From: Pseudevernia furfuracea | Lineage: Eukaryota; Ascomycota; Lecanoromycetes; Lecanorales; Parmeliaceae | Direction: 5' to 3' | DNA: 64,000 bases | Assembly (NCBI GenBank): GCA_022315425.1 | Contig: JAIUPT010000030.1 | Coordinates: 434,001 to 498,000 of the forward strand | In this document: positions 33,777-45,792 of the stretch, one piece after another | How the letters are laid out: each line of letters starts with the position of its first letter | Position numbering within the stretch: position 1 is the first letter of the stretch | Position numbers and translations under genes: made by a program | Notes under the pieces: model-generated | Seen by the model: the letters and a program-made list of their open reading frames with translations, nothing else | What the model was told of the DNA's origin: nothing | Databases searched by the model: none

Positions 33777-36554
33777 ATGATCACGTTCTTGCGGCGGTCG
33801 AGCAACCTCGCCAGATTGTCCAAGACGCATATCAACGCAAACATCTGCCCGCTATCTCGTTCTCCCAATGGATCTCTCACGCGAGCAGCGTACCATCCCG
33901 TGTCGAGATTACGCACTTACGCCACCGTCAAGCCCGGGGTTCCGAAAGACGGCAAAGATGCGAACGCCAGTACATCTGGAATGCAGGTGACGAGAGATGG
34001 GAGCAAGCGAGGAAAGCCCGCACGGGGCTTCGAGAGCCTCTACAGCGATGCAGGCCCTTTGTCTCACCGAGGTGCCTCAGATGCCAGACAACAAACAGAC
34101 TCTCCTCAAATGTCTATGCTCACCAAGGAGGAACAAAAGGAATTGGACAGCCTGCTGAGTACGATCAAGAAGGGGCTACCTGCTTTGGAGGCGACCGCGG
34201 TCGAAAAATCTTTTGAGGAATTCAAACACAAAGGTATACCCACTGAGATCCGAGAGGTCATGACAAATTTAAAAAATCGGCCTCTGGACATTGCAAGTGC
34301 TGCGAAGTTAGTTCATTGGACTGGGAAGTTGGCTCGGGAACAAGCGTCGAAACGGATTGCAGAGGAGAGTGAAGGCTGGACCGCGTCGAAATCAAGCAAG
34401 GACGAGGAGGAAAAGTCTAAGGGTGGTAGTAAGAAGAAGCCTCGGGAGAAGAACTTCAAAGAACTCACAGCGAAATTGGACGCTGGGACATTCTTGACCA
34501 CTGCTTTCGTAGCCTACATGCTCTACCGCACCGTCATGCCAAGCGAGAACTCGAAAGACATAACATTTCAAGAATTCAAGACAACATTCTTCGACAAGGG
34601 CCTGGTGGACAAGCTTACAGTGATCAACCGCCACAGAGTCCGCGTTGACCTCCATCGGGAGGCCACTGGCAGAATGTACCCCGAAAGCCCAGCACAGCAT
34701 GGCAATTTCCGTTATTACTTCAGCATTGGTTCTGTGGAGGCATTCGAGAGACAATTAGAGGTTGCGCAGAATTCGCTGGGCATTCCCAGCTCGGAGCGAA
34801 TACCAGTATCCTATGTGAATGAGACACCATGGATAAACACTATCATGCCTCTTGCTCCAGTGGTCTTGCTTGTTCTCGGAACCTACTTTGTAACGAGGCG
34901 TGCCAATGGGGGAGGGGCTGGTGCAAGTGGGATTTTTGGAATTGGTAAAAGCAAAGCCAAGAAATTCAACCATGACACAGACGTCCAGATCCGCTTCAAG
35001 GACGTCGCTGGTATGGACGAGGCCAAACAAGAGATCATGGAATTCGTCAGCTTCTTGAAAACGCCAGACCAATACCAAAGGCTAGGAGCCAAGATCCCTC
35101 GAGGTGCGCTTCTGTCTGGTCCGCCAGGTACTGGTAAGACATTACTGGCGAAAGCTACGGCGGGAGAATCACAAGTGCCCTTTTTCAGCATAAGCGGATC
35201 CGAATTCGTGGAGATCTTCGTTGGTGTTGGAGCCTCGCGTGTCAGGGATCTCTTCCAGAACGCTCGCAAAAACGCGCCTTGTATTATTTTCATTGACGAG
35301 ATTGACGCTGTGGGTAAAGCAAGGGGCAAGGGGGGATTTTCAGGAGGCAACGACGAAAGAGAAGGGACATTGAATCAGATTCTGACCGAGATGGACGGCT
35401 TCAACACCACCGAACAGGTCGTCGTGCTGGCAGGTACCAACAGACCAGACGTTCTGGATAAGGCCCTTCTACGCCCTGGTCGCTTTGATAGACATATCGC
35501 CATCGACCGCCCAACCACGGAAGGTCGAAAGCAAATATTCCTGGTGCATCTCGGAAAAATCGTGACAAGCGAGGACATGGACCACTTGACCGGCAGGCTA
35601 GCAGCACTCACCCCAGGCTTTTCTGGCGCCGACATCGCCAATTGCGTCAACGAAGCCGCTCTTATCGGTAAGCTTATTCCTTTTCCTTTTTTATGAGAAC
35701 CCGGGCTAATTCTGTCTTCTTTAGCTGCCCGCACAAGCGCCGACAAGGTAGCAATGTTCCACTTCGAACAAGCCATCGAGCGTGTCATTGGCGGTCTTGA
35801 AAAGAAATCGATGGTCATGAATCCTGAAGAAAAACGCACAGTCGCCTACCACGAAGCCGGCCACGCCATCTGCGGCTGGTTCTTCAAATACGCGGATCCT
35901 CTCCTTAAAGTCTCCATCATTCCCCGCGGCAAAGGTACTCTCGGCTATGCGCAGTATCTTCCCCAGGGAGACGCCTACTTGTTGAACGTCAACCAGCTCA
36001 TGGACCGGATGGCAATGACTCTCGCTGGCCGTGTCAGTGAAGAGTTGCATTTCGACACTGTGACCTCGGGAGCAAGTGATGATTTCAACAAAGTCACGCG
36101 ATTGGCAACGGCCATGGTGACGAAATGGGGTATGTCCTCCAAGATTGGCTACCTCTTCTACGAAGACGATCAGCAACAGCAATTGCATAAGCCTTTCTCC
36201 GAAGCCACAGCCCAGAACATCGACAGCGAAGTCCGGCGTATTGTCGATGAAGCGTACAAACAGTGCCGGGATTTACTCACAGAGAAGAAGAAGGAAATTG
36301 GTCTGGTTGCAGAGGAATTACTAAGCAAGGAGGTGATTGGGAGGGAGGATCTGATCCGCATCTTAGGGAAGAGACCGTTTGAAGACAACAAGGAATTCTC
36401 CAAATACTTCGATGGCACTGGAGGCAAGAGCGCACCGCCGCCGCCACCACATGAGCTGGTTGATCCTCCGCCTGTCGGAGACGGGCCGATTGTACCTACC
36501 CCAGGGGTGGCCATTCAGAGGATATGGGACCGAAGGGGAAATGTGTTTTCTTGA
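33777..36554 (+). CDS. Mitochondrial m-AAA protease subunit (Afg3/Yta12 family)
   Basis: Two exons, 33777-35667 and 35725-36554, with a 57-bp GTAAGC...TAG intron inside ENEAALIAARTSA-like sequence, encode 906 aa. N-terminal presequence is Arg/Ser-rich (MITFLRRSSNLARLSKTH). Two inner-membrane helices, FLTTAFVAYMLYR and NTIMPLAPVVLLVLGTYFV, flank an intermembrane-space domain. The AAA domain has Walker A GPPGTGKT (~447), Walker B IIFIDEID (~503), pore loop FVEIFVGVGAS and second-region NRPDVLDKALLRPGRFDR. The FtsH-type metalloprotease has HEAGH (~675) and a downstream acidic ligand region (VTSGASDDF). It degrades misfolded inner-membrane proteins and processes mitochondrial ribosomal protein bL32. 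Whether it is the Afg3 or Yta12 branch is not settled. The C-terminal tail is Pro-rich. Confidence 0.94.
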
Positions 36555-37414
36555 ACATTTTCTGCATTGAGCTACTGATCATAGCTTGGGAGTTTAACGG
36601 GAGTGTTTTGTTCATAGCTGGGAGCACATAGGTAGATTTGGGAAAATTATCACTCGTCAACTCTGAAGTCATTGTTTTTCAACTGGTTCAATATTTGCTT
36701 CGTCATTGGTACTTTCGATATACCAGAGTTCTTGTAGTCAGTGGTATAAACAAGCTAGGATTCTGTGCTGCTTGCGGTTTGGCCCTTCGAATCTGAAACC
36801 ATTTTTTATGGCCATGGTTTGGTGAGTCCGGTTTGGCGGGTTGGTGAGAGAAAGTGGCAAGCTGGGAGAGCGCCAGGGCCAAGTCGTTGTCTGCTTTCTT
36901 CTATATTATTGCCAGTTTTCGTCCAACAATAATCTAGCTCAGGTAGTTTTCAAGAATGGAACCAACCTCTGCCTTCTGCGTCTCGTATGCCCCAATCTAA
37001 CCCAGCATCGACTAGAGTAGAGTACGCCTGCTCAAAACAAGTGATTATCCATGTTAATTTAAGCTCCGGCCGGTAAACTTGAAAGCAAATGGAAAGGTGA
37101 CTTGAATTCTGACCGCGTACGAAGAATTGATGGTGCTTTGGCAAGAAGTACTTAGCGAAGCAGCGGGTGCTTGCGTGACGCATGATGTGTGTACTTAGGA
37201 AGAAGGAAGCAGATCACGCCAGGATCTTGGCACACTTCAAACCTCACTGCCAAAACCTTCGACTTCTCCCCTCCGCGCGCGCATCTCCTCATTTACTTAC
37301 CAGACAGCTCTGCCGTGGTTTCTGCATCCGACGTTGTTCTCAGCCTTCGCCCTTGATTCGTCCCCCTCCCTCTACTCCCAAAAAGCAGCGACCCACGCAA
37401 TCAAAGCCCCAATA
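36555..37414. other. Intergenic
   Basis: 860 bp between two + strand genes. The minus frame at 36950-37183 has no family signal. Pyrimidine-rich leader sequence precedes the next start (37320-37410). Confidence 0.45.
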
Positions 37415-38117
37415 ATGGACCGATATGAATCCTCATACCCATCTACCCCCCACGTTCCACCTTCCCTGCGCCACTTCTTCGAAACCTTCTACCGGGTTTC
37501 CGACACCCCCGAAGCCCATGACAGGTACGTGGAGTGCTTCACGAACGACGGCGTCGTGATCATGGCGAGCGCGCGGGCGGAAGGGTCGGATGGTGAGTTA
37601 CCTTTTATTTTGGGTTCTCTCTCCGCTTTCCCCCCCAAAAATGTGGACGCCTTGACGGGCTTGCGCGCTGTACTAGTTACACGTTCCGTTTTTCTTTTTT
37701 GACGCCCTCCCAACCCCCATCAGGAATCCTTGCCCTCCGCCGTCAGATGTGGTCGGCGGTCTCGTCCCGCTCCCACCGCCCGGCGAAGGTATTCCCCTTC
37801 GCTCCGGTTTCGGAATCGGAGGCCGAGGTCATGCTTTACGGGACCGTGGAGTACGGCTTCACAGGAGGCGGCGGGGAGGGGAAAGATTGGGCCGCTCGAG
37901 CGGTCCTGGTGAACAACAGTCATGGGTCATCGGAGGGCGACGGGGCCGGGTTGGGCGGGTGGAGGATGCGGTTCTATCAGGTGTATTTGGTGAGTTTTGT
38001 TTCTCTTTTGTTCGTTTGCCCCGAATGATTATAAATGGAGAGCAGCGGTCAAGAGAGCGAGACCGGGGGGCTGATTTGGGAGGGTGTGGGTTGTAGGATA
38101 CGGCGGCGAAGAAATAA
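37415..38117 (+). CDS. SnoaL-like (NTF2-fold) domain protein
   Basis: Three exons, 37415-37592, 37724-37989, 38097-38117, encode 154 aa in frame; introns of 131 and 107 bp have GTGAGT donors. The N-terminus SLRHFFETFYRVSDTPEAHD and YVECFTNDGVVIMASARAEG, then GILALRRQMWSAVSSRSH, VMLYGTVEYGF and WRMRFYQVYLDTAAK follow the cone-shaped NTF2/SnoaL pattern of small fungal proteins. The last exon is only seven codons including the stop, but its AG acceptor and phase fit and DTAAKK is a usual ending. Catalytic role unknown; members may be isomerases, hydratases or plain ligand-binding proteins. The third exon is the least certain part. Confidence 0.8.
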
Positions 38118-39482
38118 GTGAGGGTCGTCGTCGTTTACTTAAGTTATACAGTATGCTGTTGCCTTTTCTTTCATCCAAATCTCATCCATTTTCAATGCAA
38201 AGGCTCCCCCAATCAATCAATCAATAAAAAAAATTTAAAAAAAAATTTCTACAGTCGACAGTTCGGTTGATATCAACCCCCGCTTCCCCTTCTCGAGTTA
38301 CTCCTCTCTGAAAAATAAATTGGACCGACAAAACTGTCGGGGCCCTTACGTTTCATTCATTCATACAGACCCCGATCTGACCTGACCTGACCTGACCTGG
38401 TCTCTCTGGGACGGGGCTCGCACAGAAAAAGGCTGCTTGGTGAAAAATAGTGGCACCCCGAGTATACGAGTAGGTAATAATGCTCATCCATGACAGCTGA
38501 GAAGGGGGCTCTTATCATAAATAACAAATAAATAAATAATCAGAGTTACTGAGAATACTTAAAGCCAAGGTTATTCATTCAAATAACTTTCTCGTGGACA
38601 CCAACCACACACACCACCACCCTTTGTCCCCGCACTCACTCCCTCCCGTCATTAATTCCCTTATGCCCGATCTGGGTTCTTGTGTGTGTGTGTGTGTGTG
38701 TTTTCGCAACTCGTGCGGTCAATAAATAGGTAAATCGTAACCCCGCGCTGCTGGCCGGGGATGAAGGAAAGTGACTTTCGTGTCGTGGCGGGCCCTTTTT
38801 CGGTTTTTGGGATCTCGGATCTACATACTCTACTGGTCTCTGGCATAGGTGATCGATACTCCGATGTACACATCGACTGGTGGCTGTGATTTAAATTTAC
38901 ATGGGAGGAAGCGGGCAGGTTGGGGGAGGGACGCGCGAAGGGCAAATCACACGTTTTCCCAAAGGCTTTTCTTTTCTTTAAACGGTGCAAAAGAAAAAGT
39001 CTACGGGACGCAGGTGGTGAGAAGGCCAGGTTACCGTTATCATTGCCGTACTATCGGGTTTTCTCCTATTCACAGTTCATGCTGAAGTCTAATCTCTCTG
39101 GGGTTTGGGGTTGTGATTTCGTTGACAAGCGCCATCATCAATCATTCTTTGAAAGGTGCGAGTCATTGGGGCCTGATTGCCATATTTCATCGGCTGTAGA
39201 CGCGGAGCAAGGCACTGTGTCTGCGTACAACAGGTAGCGAGACCATCAACGTGGACTCCTAGAAGAGAAAAGTACCATGCACTTGCGAAATCTAGAGGCT
39301 GTCCATAGGGGATACAAGGGCATGAGGTGTTTACCCGCACAACCCTGTCTTTTACTCGTGTCTGTGAGCAGTTTCACACAGACATTCCCATGTCTTGCCT
39401 GGACCACCGCCTGTTGGGTCAGCTATGCCTTACGGTCCCAACGCCGTGGTCCCTAGGTATCAAGCGCTTTGCTTTTGAAACA
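38118..39482. other. Intergenic with microsatellites
   Basis: 1.37 kb without a recognised gene. Contains a CCTGA repeat (38378-38399), a (TG)10 tract at 38681-38700 and an A-rich run near 38226-38244. Short frames at 38849-39237 and 39327-39596 have no family signal. Confidence 0.45.
38681..38700 (+). repeat. (TG)10 microsatellite
   Basis: Ten uninterrupted TG dinucleotides followed by a short T run. Confidence 0.95.
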
Positions 39483-40267
39483 TCACCGATCATCTTCCAT
39501 CTTGTGTCGCAGTTGAATGGCTTCCCATCCTTTTCTCACCACATCCGCAGGAATGCCCCTGCCCAGCTTCTCAATCGCCTCTTCCACGGGCATTAGATAG
39601 CTCTCATACAATGCCTCCTCGGCATTCACACCCGTGTTTTCGTGTCTGATTGGCTCATAGCCCTCCTCTCCCCTCGTCCTTTCCTTCAACGTCGTGTCGG
39701 CCTCGAATTTCGGCGGATACTGATACGCCATGCCTTGTTCCTTCTCCCGTGCCGACAACGAGACTTCGAGGTCCGGAGGCACGGTCTCGGCTATGTACCA
39801 GAACAGGATGTACTGCACGGTCTGCGTGACTGCGACCAATTGGGTCCAGACAGGCTCGGTCACAAAGGGCGTCGATACTGCGCTGGCCGGAGAGGGATGG
39901 TGGGCTTTGGGCTGGCGAGTGGGTATTGGAAGAGGGAGAAGACGATTGCGGTAGCCTGACTGTTGCAACAATGTCAACGCCCACAGTCATAGTGGTCAGG
40001 TTTCCATCGAGCAAGGCAACCCACCTCTTCAAACCCTTCTCTCTCGGCACCGGAACCCGTCTCCTCGCTAGCATCTCGGCGGCCTTTGGGCAGGAAGTAG
40101 TATCCGTGGGTACTGTGGTAGCAGAGAACCACACGGCAAGAGGCAAGGTGGAAGATGGCCACGCCAGCGCCAATGGTCGTGTGTGCACTATCCCAGTTGC
40201 CGACAATCGGTGGATCTGCCTTGGGCATAGCGGTATGCTCTTGGTACAACGCGGATTTCCGAGACAT
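39483..40267 (-). CDS. Nudix hydrolase
   Basis: Two exons, 40267-40021 and 39955-39483, with a 65-bp intron, encode 239 aa; an upstream in-frame ATG at 40330 would add 21 residues. MSRKSALYQEH is preferred as the start because it resembles usual fungal N-termini. The Nudix box is complete and spans the splice: G62-x5-E68-x7-R76-E77-x2-E80-E81-V-G83, the Mg-binding signature for cleaving nucleoside diphosphate-X bonds. GYYFLPKGRRD precedes it. Downstream, EPVWTQLVAVTQTVQYILFW and the C-terminal VEEAIEKLGRGIPADVVRKG are typical of a fungal Nudix group of unknown substrate. Divergent from the moaE gene. Confidence 0.88.
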
Positions 40268-40665
40268 TGTTGAGGATCCGGCGACGGAATTCCGTTGGTA
40301 GGGCTGTGAGCGGTGGAAGAGAGACTTCATTTGAGAGGCGGAGAATATGTTTCGCCAAGAAGGCGTTGCCTGCTCTGTAGCGTGGGGGGTTCATCTTGGA
40401 AGCCTTGTTCATGAGTGCACTTCGTGTGCTCCAGTTTTGAAAGGAGCCGTAGGACAGAAACCCTAATCTAATCTACACTAGCGCGATTTCCACAGTGACG
40501 TACCTCGTACCTTCAACTTAGCGTACTACGGGCTCTTCATCTGACACCACACAATGCAGCCATACCCAATAGGAGGAGGTACCATCTCCAGGCCAAACTG
40601 ATGGGCGATTGGCACAGGTAGGCGACGTTTGGAGAAAGCTGCTGCCCTCGAAATCCGGCCGAAAG
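40268..40665. promoter_or_regulatory. Divergent promoter region, Nudix / moaE
   Basis: About 400 bp (335 if the longer Nudix start is used) between two divergent starts. No specific site recognised. Confidence 0.45.
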
Positions 40666-41328
40666 ATGTCGGACGGCGCGGACCCAGGCCACCGTCGGGA
40701 GGAGGAGGAAGAATGCATATCCGTGGCCCTGACCCACGACATCCTCAGCCCCCTCTCCACCATGGCCGAGGTGAAGAGTCCCAAAGCCGGCGCGATCGTG
40801 CTCTTCGCCGGTAAGGCATTTTCATTTCAAACCCATCTTCATCATCAACAAACACCCCCCCCACCCCCCCCCCTTTCCCCCAACCCCACCTGCATCTAAA
40901 AAAAAGCTTACTTTACCTAATCAGGTACCACACGCGATAATGTCGACGGCAAGCCCGTCACCCAGCTGGAGTATACCTCGTACCCGCCCCGGGCCCTCCG
41001 GACCATGCTCTCGATCGCCCGCGGCGTCAAGGACAAGCACGCCCTGACCGCCGTCAGCATGGTCCATCGGCTGGGGGTGGTTCCGATCGGCGAGGAAAGC
41101 ATCCTGATCGCGGTGTCGGCCCCCCATCGGCAGGCGGCGTGGAGGGGAGGCGAAGAGGCGCTGGAAGCGTGCAAGGAGAAGGTCGAGGTGTGGAAGTTGG
41201 AGGGGTTTGGTGGCGATGAAGGGGGGGGGGTGTGGAGGGCTAATAGGGATGGGGCTACGGGTGCTGGGCGCGTGGCCGACCACAGGACAGGAAATGACGG
41301 GAGGAAATCTGGCATGTGTGAAGATTGA
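40666..41328 (+). CDS. cnxH: Molybdopterin synthase catalytic (large) subunit MoaE/CnxH
   Basis: Two exons, 40666-40810 and 40925-41328, with a 114-bp intron carrying a long C-rich tract, encode 182 aa. Transfers sulfur from the MoaD/CnxG thiocarboxylate to precursor Z, making molybdopterin for nitrate reductase and other Mo enzymes in the cytosol. Family marks: CISVALTHDILSP, GAIVLFAGTTRDNVDGK (restored by the splice), LEYTSYPPRALRTMLSIA, VSMVHRLGVVPIGEESILIA, VSAPHRQAAW and ACKEKVEVWKLE with the active-site lysine pair. Start chosen at MSDGADPG; the upstream open frame has no ATG. The C-terminal ~30 residues beyond VWRANRDG are Gly/Arg-rich and variable. Confidence 0.92.
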
Positions 41329-41708
41329 TCACGATGTTGAGGGTAATAATGTGCCCTGACGTGTTGATACATTAATATCAGGAGTCACGTCGTGGAGAAG
41401 ATCAATTGGGCTGGGCCGTTGCCTGTGACAGAAGTGCGTGGGGCTGACAAACTGAAGCACGGTAGAATGCTTGTTTCAAATCTCTTTTCCATTTGTCTTT
41501 GTCAAGGCACCTCCATTATGATTACACCAATAGCTAAATGCGACAAGCATGCGCTCTCGAGCCAGTCGGTGGTCTCTCTCACAACCCCCCCGAAACTAGA
41601 CCCCTTCAGTAGTAGAAAGCAACGACATCATCCACGAGGCACGTCATATCCGCTCCCTCCCTCCATCATAGGTTATTGGAAGGACGAGCCTGCTTTATAT
41701 GTATGGAT
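41329..41708. other. Intergenic between convergent genes
   Basis: 380 bp, the 3' flanks of moaE (+) and the GPI protein (-). Nothing else seen. Confidence 0.5.
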
Positions 41709-42675
41709 TTATGCGAGGAAGATGGCAGCGAAGGCGGCAAGGGCGGCGACGGCCATTGAGCTGCCGACGGTGCTGGCGGCGCCCTTGAAGGTGGCGATGG
41801 GGGAGCCAGTGGCGCTTGGTGGGATGACACTAGGGTTTTTTCGTTAGATGAGAAGATTCTGCGGGTAGGGGAGATTTGGAGATGACTTACGCTCCAGTTG
41901 AGGCAGCAGCAGTTCCGGAGGCAGCGGCGGTTCCGGAGGCGGCGGCGGCTCCACCAGCTCCACCGGCTGGAACGCTGACAGGGGAGCCTGGGACTATGGG
42001 AAGGTTGCCAGATGGTGAGGCAGATCCAGCTCCAGATCCAGATCCAGATCCAGAGCCTGGTGAGCCGGATGAGCCGGATGAGCCGTTGGATGGAGAGCCA
42101 GTTGAGCCAGCTGCTGCGGGAGTTGGGGTAGCGGTGACGGTCGAGTAGATGGTGACTGGCGTGCAGGATGGGCAGGTTGGGCATGCGGATGCGCCAGCTT
42201 GTCCTGGGGCGGGAATAGGAACATTGGGAGTGCCAGTCGAGCCAGCCTGTCCTGGAACAGGAACGACAGCCGTTCCTGGGGCGGGAACAACAGGAGCAGG
42301 GGCGCTAGGTGAGCCGGTCGAGCCAGCTTGCGCCGGGACAGGAACAACCGAGGTGGATGACGCGGGCGGCGACGCGGAGACTGGAGGGCCGACCAAGTAG
42401 GTGGCAGATGCGCCAGCCTGGTTGGGGCTTGGGCTTTGCACGATTGGCACTGGGACAACAGTCGGGCTCTTGTGTGCCGGGCAGTCCTTGACGGTGGGAG
42501 CACAGCTGGTGAGGATCACGTCGACGGTGCTCAAGGCGGTAGCCTCAACAACAGGGGTTGGTGCCGATGATGCGGAGACCTGCTCTTGAACCTGGCCGTC
42601 GGAGAGCTCGTTGGCCATACCAGCCATGACGGCGGAGCCAGCGCTCAAAGCAGCGAGAGCGAGTGAGTAACGCAT
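41709..42675 (-). CDS. GPI-anchored Ser/Pro/Gly-rich cell-wall protein
   Basis: Two exons, 42675-41891 and 41829-41709, with a 61-bp GTAAGT...TAG intron, encode 301 aa. An N-terminal signal peptide (MRYSLALAALSAGSAVMAG) is followed by a small Cys-containing segment (VDVILTSCAPTVKDCPAHK), then repetitive low-complexity sequence (VVPVP-QAGSTGS, PGQAGAS units; a CPTCPSCTP knot; a Gly-Ser run). The short second exon supplies the GPI signal: a small-residue site near AASTVGSS and a hydrophobic tail ending AVAALAAFAAIFLA. It should be exported and attached to the plasma membrane or wall glucan. Without the second exon the protein would lack the anchor signal, which supports the splice. Sequence of the repeats is likely to vary between strains. 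Confidence 0.85.
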
Positions 42676-44064
42676 TTTGATTGATGTAAAAATGGATTAA
42701 TGTGTTTAAAAAGAACAAAGGGATAATTGAGAGAGTGAGAAAGTGGTAATTTATATTAAGAGAGCGTGTAGTTTTTCTAATCTTTGGTTAAAGAGAGTGG
42801 ATGACCGAAGTCGAAAAGCTGGCAAGAGCAAATGAGTTGTTAAAAGCGAGAGAAGATGGATAAAGGAAGAAAGAGAAAAGGCTGTCCGGCGGTAAGAGTG
42901 ATCCTTATACCAAATGGTAAGATTGCAGGTGATCAGCGGGAATAGGGGATTCAAGGATTCAAGGATGCGCACGGGCGGCGCAAATTGCATGCACATCGGC
43001 TCCACCTTGCCAAAGTTGATTAGCAGGGAACGATGAAGCATGCTTAGCACCGTCATTTCCTGCAGGTACGTTTGGTGGTTATTATTATTAAGCCTATTAT
43101 GATTGGTGAATCGGACTTGGGAATCATATAAAGTGCTCATTTGACTCTGGAGATGGGGAGAAAAGGTTTGGATTGGTGCATAATGTTCAACGGCCGGAAG
43201 GGAAGCAGGCATATATGTACCCTATGCTGCTGGTATGAGTATCTACCTACATAACATCTTCAAGTCTTTTGCCTCGTAACAACAGCTGATTTGTTGCAGT
43301 TGCACTGCTTCGCCATACGAGAGCGGTAAAAGATGGCGGATTGCAGCAGCTGAATGCAAAGACCAGCTTCCCCTGTCTCTATTGGAACATCAAGTTGAAG
43401 GTTTAGCCTTTTCGTTCTAACCCCAAAACGCTCAATTACCCCTGAGCTAACACAACGGCTCAAACATTAGCGCCAAAACCAGACAGCCTATCAGGACCCC
43501 AATCCAATCTGCTGAGTCCCTGACCCTGTTCCTCGCAATTTGAGCCTCGCGCTTCTGACGCTCTACAGAAGAGAGGAGAGGTGACCATAAAATTGAAGCT
43601 AACATGTCGCCTTCGCTGAAGGACTTTAGCGAAGCATTGCTCAACGAAGCAAAAATCAAGAGGCAAGAGTCAAGAAGCTATAGTCCACCAGAGAGGAAAC
43701 AGCCTCATTGTCCATCTTTTTCCTGTCTTCAATCAATCACCGATTTCGAAATACATAAACATTTCGATGCTACACGCACACTTCTGGACTCAAAGCCTGC
43801 CATCCTACCAACAACTTCTTCGAGCTCCTTTACTTTGCAATATGATTATCTCTGAAGAGCGCAAGATATATTGCCTGCTGCCCCCTTTCACCCGTCTACC
43901 CCTGCCACTTTGAGTACCGTATGAAGATAACCCCGCGGTGTCCGCATAAGAAATCTAATTCGTGAAATTTGCCGCGAATGGATCGCATTGTCAAAGAGCG
44001 AGTCCATTTACTTGCATTAATATTAAGCCTCATCCAAAAAGAATAGGCAACGACGGGCAGATAT
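42676..44064. other. Intergenic
   Basis: 1.4 kb with no convincing gene. A minus-strand frame (within 43447-43659) ends in a hydrophobic stretch (WIGVLIGCLVLALMF), but I see no conservation and do not call it. Promoter of the GPI protein lies at the left end. Confidence 0.4.
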
Positions 44065-45792
44065 GACGAGTACGAAAGCCCATCAGCTCATCGTTATGCA
44101 ATCAAGTCATCCGCATAGGATGCCGAAGAGTTGGAGCATATTTGAACCTTTCCAAAAACTTTTGCTGACTCAACGATCCGGGCAACGAAATTAAAAAGAT
44201 ATATTCGCCCCGAGAAAGGGCTTCGACGTGGCCAAAGCTCTGGCTCTGGCTCGCTGAGGCGGAAAAGAAGCTGCCGCTCACCCAGATCACCGACAGAGCA
44301 ATTGAGGCAATCCAGTCGAACCTTACTGTGAGCGATGAGGCATTCCAGGTCATCGCCGCTGAAGAACGTATACGGCGTCACGATGTCATGTCTGCTGGTT
44401 TTGCCGTGGAGAAGGACGCTCCTGATGCCGCTGGAATCATCCATATTGGAGCCACATCTTGTCATGGTACGTTTGTCTTTCCCGGACTTCTCGGTTTGGC
44501 TCGAATGGTGTTAACCCACGATTCCAGTACGCCCTCATTCTTGTTTTTTCCCACAGGGTTTCCCCTCTCATCCATGATAGGGGTTCTAACCGTGTGTCTT
44601 AGGTGACCGACAAGCCGATTTAATCTTCATGCGCGACGCTCTAGACTTGATACTGCCCAAACTGGCGAAAGTCATCACAATCTGTCCCAGTTTGCATTAA
44701 AATTTAACAATCTGCTTACCCTCGGTTTCACGCACTATCAGGCCGCCCAGCCTATTTTTCTAGGCCGTCGCGTTGCTCAATGGGCCCAAGACCTGGTCAC
44801 GGATCTTGATGACATCGATTACATCCGGGCGGGTCTTGATTTTCGCGGCGCACAAGGCGTTACCGACACGCAAGCATCATTCATGGATATCTTCCATGGT
44901 GGTACTTCGAAGACTGATAGACTCAACGAGATTCTGTGCGAGCAAGCAGGATTCAAAGCCTGTTATGACATCTCAACCTAAACATACTCACGAAACGTCG
45001 ACCTCGGCATTGCCAATGCCCTCTCGGCCTTTGGTGCATCGGCTAACGATCGAACACCGGCAGTTCCGCCATTTCCTACAAAATGAACCCAATGCGGTAT
45101 GAAAAGTGACGACAATAGCCCTCAATCCGTCCCAAAAGTTAATGAACGAAGATCGGAACGCATCTGCTCCCTCGGACGCACGTTGAGCGGTATAACAGCG
45201 AACTTCTCCCACACGTTTTCCAACCAATGGCCGGAGCGTACTCTCGATGATAACGCCATCCGTCGAATCGACATCCCAGAGATGTTTCTCTGGACCGATG
45301 CCCTTCCCATCCTTCTCGACGACATCACTCATGGTTTTGTGGGGTTCCCCGCTAGGACCAGGTCCCAGATAGAGCCGGAGATCCACCGTTCAGAGCGACG
45401 GAAAACATTATAATGAAGCTCGTTCACCAGGGGGGGTTTCGCGTCACGAAGCGCAACGAACGTATCCGTGCCCTCTCGCTCGAGACCGTTCGTGCGATGA
45501 CGATGGAGGGCAGTACGAACGACACGATCGAGCGGATCAAAAGGGGGACGAGTTCCTTGTCAGTCTACCTCTGTCGAACATGGTTTTGCTTCCAAAAATG
45601 GATCAACGGCCTTCCTTCACAGAAGCCTGTTTGGGACGAGCTCGATTCCTTTGCTGGACCCCAAGCTTCTCATTGGCCGGTCCGCGGAGATTTGTCGAGA
45701 GGTATGGTGGACCTGATGGACCAGTGACGGGCAAGCTGGACAAGTACAGGGACCACACTGCTTCAACAGCTACTGCACCGCTCTCTGTTTGA
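44065..45792 (+). pseudogene. Degenerate adenylosuccinate lyase (ADE13-type) pseudogene
   Basis: Fragments in shifting frames cover the length of adenylosuccinate lyase, the purine enzyme that cleaves succinylaminoimidazole-carboxamide ribotide and adenylosuccinate. In order: DEYESPSAHRYA; YSPRERASTWPKLWLWLAEA; AGIIHIGATSC; GFTHYQAAQ; FRGAQGVTDTQASFMDIFHG; TYSRNVDL; GSSAISYKMNPMR; SERICSLGRTLSG; NQWPERTLDDNAIRRIDIPE; ATENIIMKLVHQGG; KPVWDELDS. Damage: one-base losses near 44622 and 44673, an in-frame TAA before TYSRNVDL (near 44982), loss of ~25 codons before GSSAISYK, and further shifts near 45650-45700. Intron-like gaps with GT...AG remain, e.g. before SERICSL, so it arose from genomic DNA rather than a transcript. 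A working copy should exist elsewhere. Confidence 0.87.

Noticed and set aside
41876..42491. Long plus-strand frames opposite the GPI protein
   Set aside because: Mirror of its repetitive Pro/Ser/Gly sequence; low-complexity antisense shadow.
43447..43659. Small minus-strand frame with a hydrophobic tail
   Set aside because: A tail-anchored micro-protein is possible, but there is no conserved motif and an overlapping frame is equally long.
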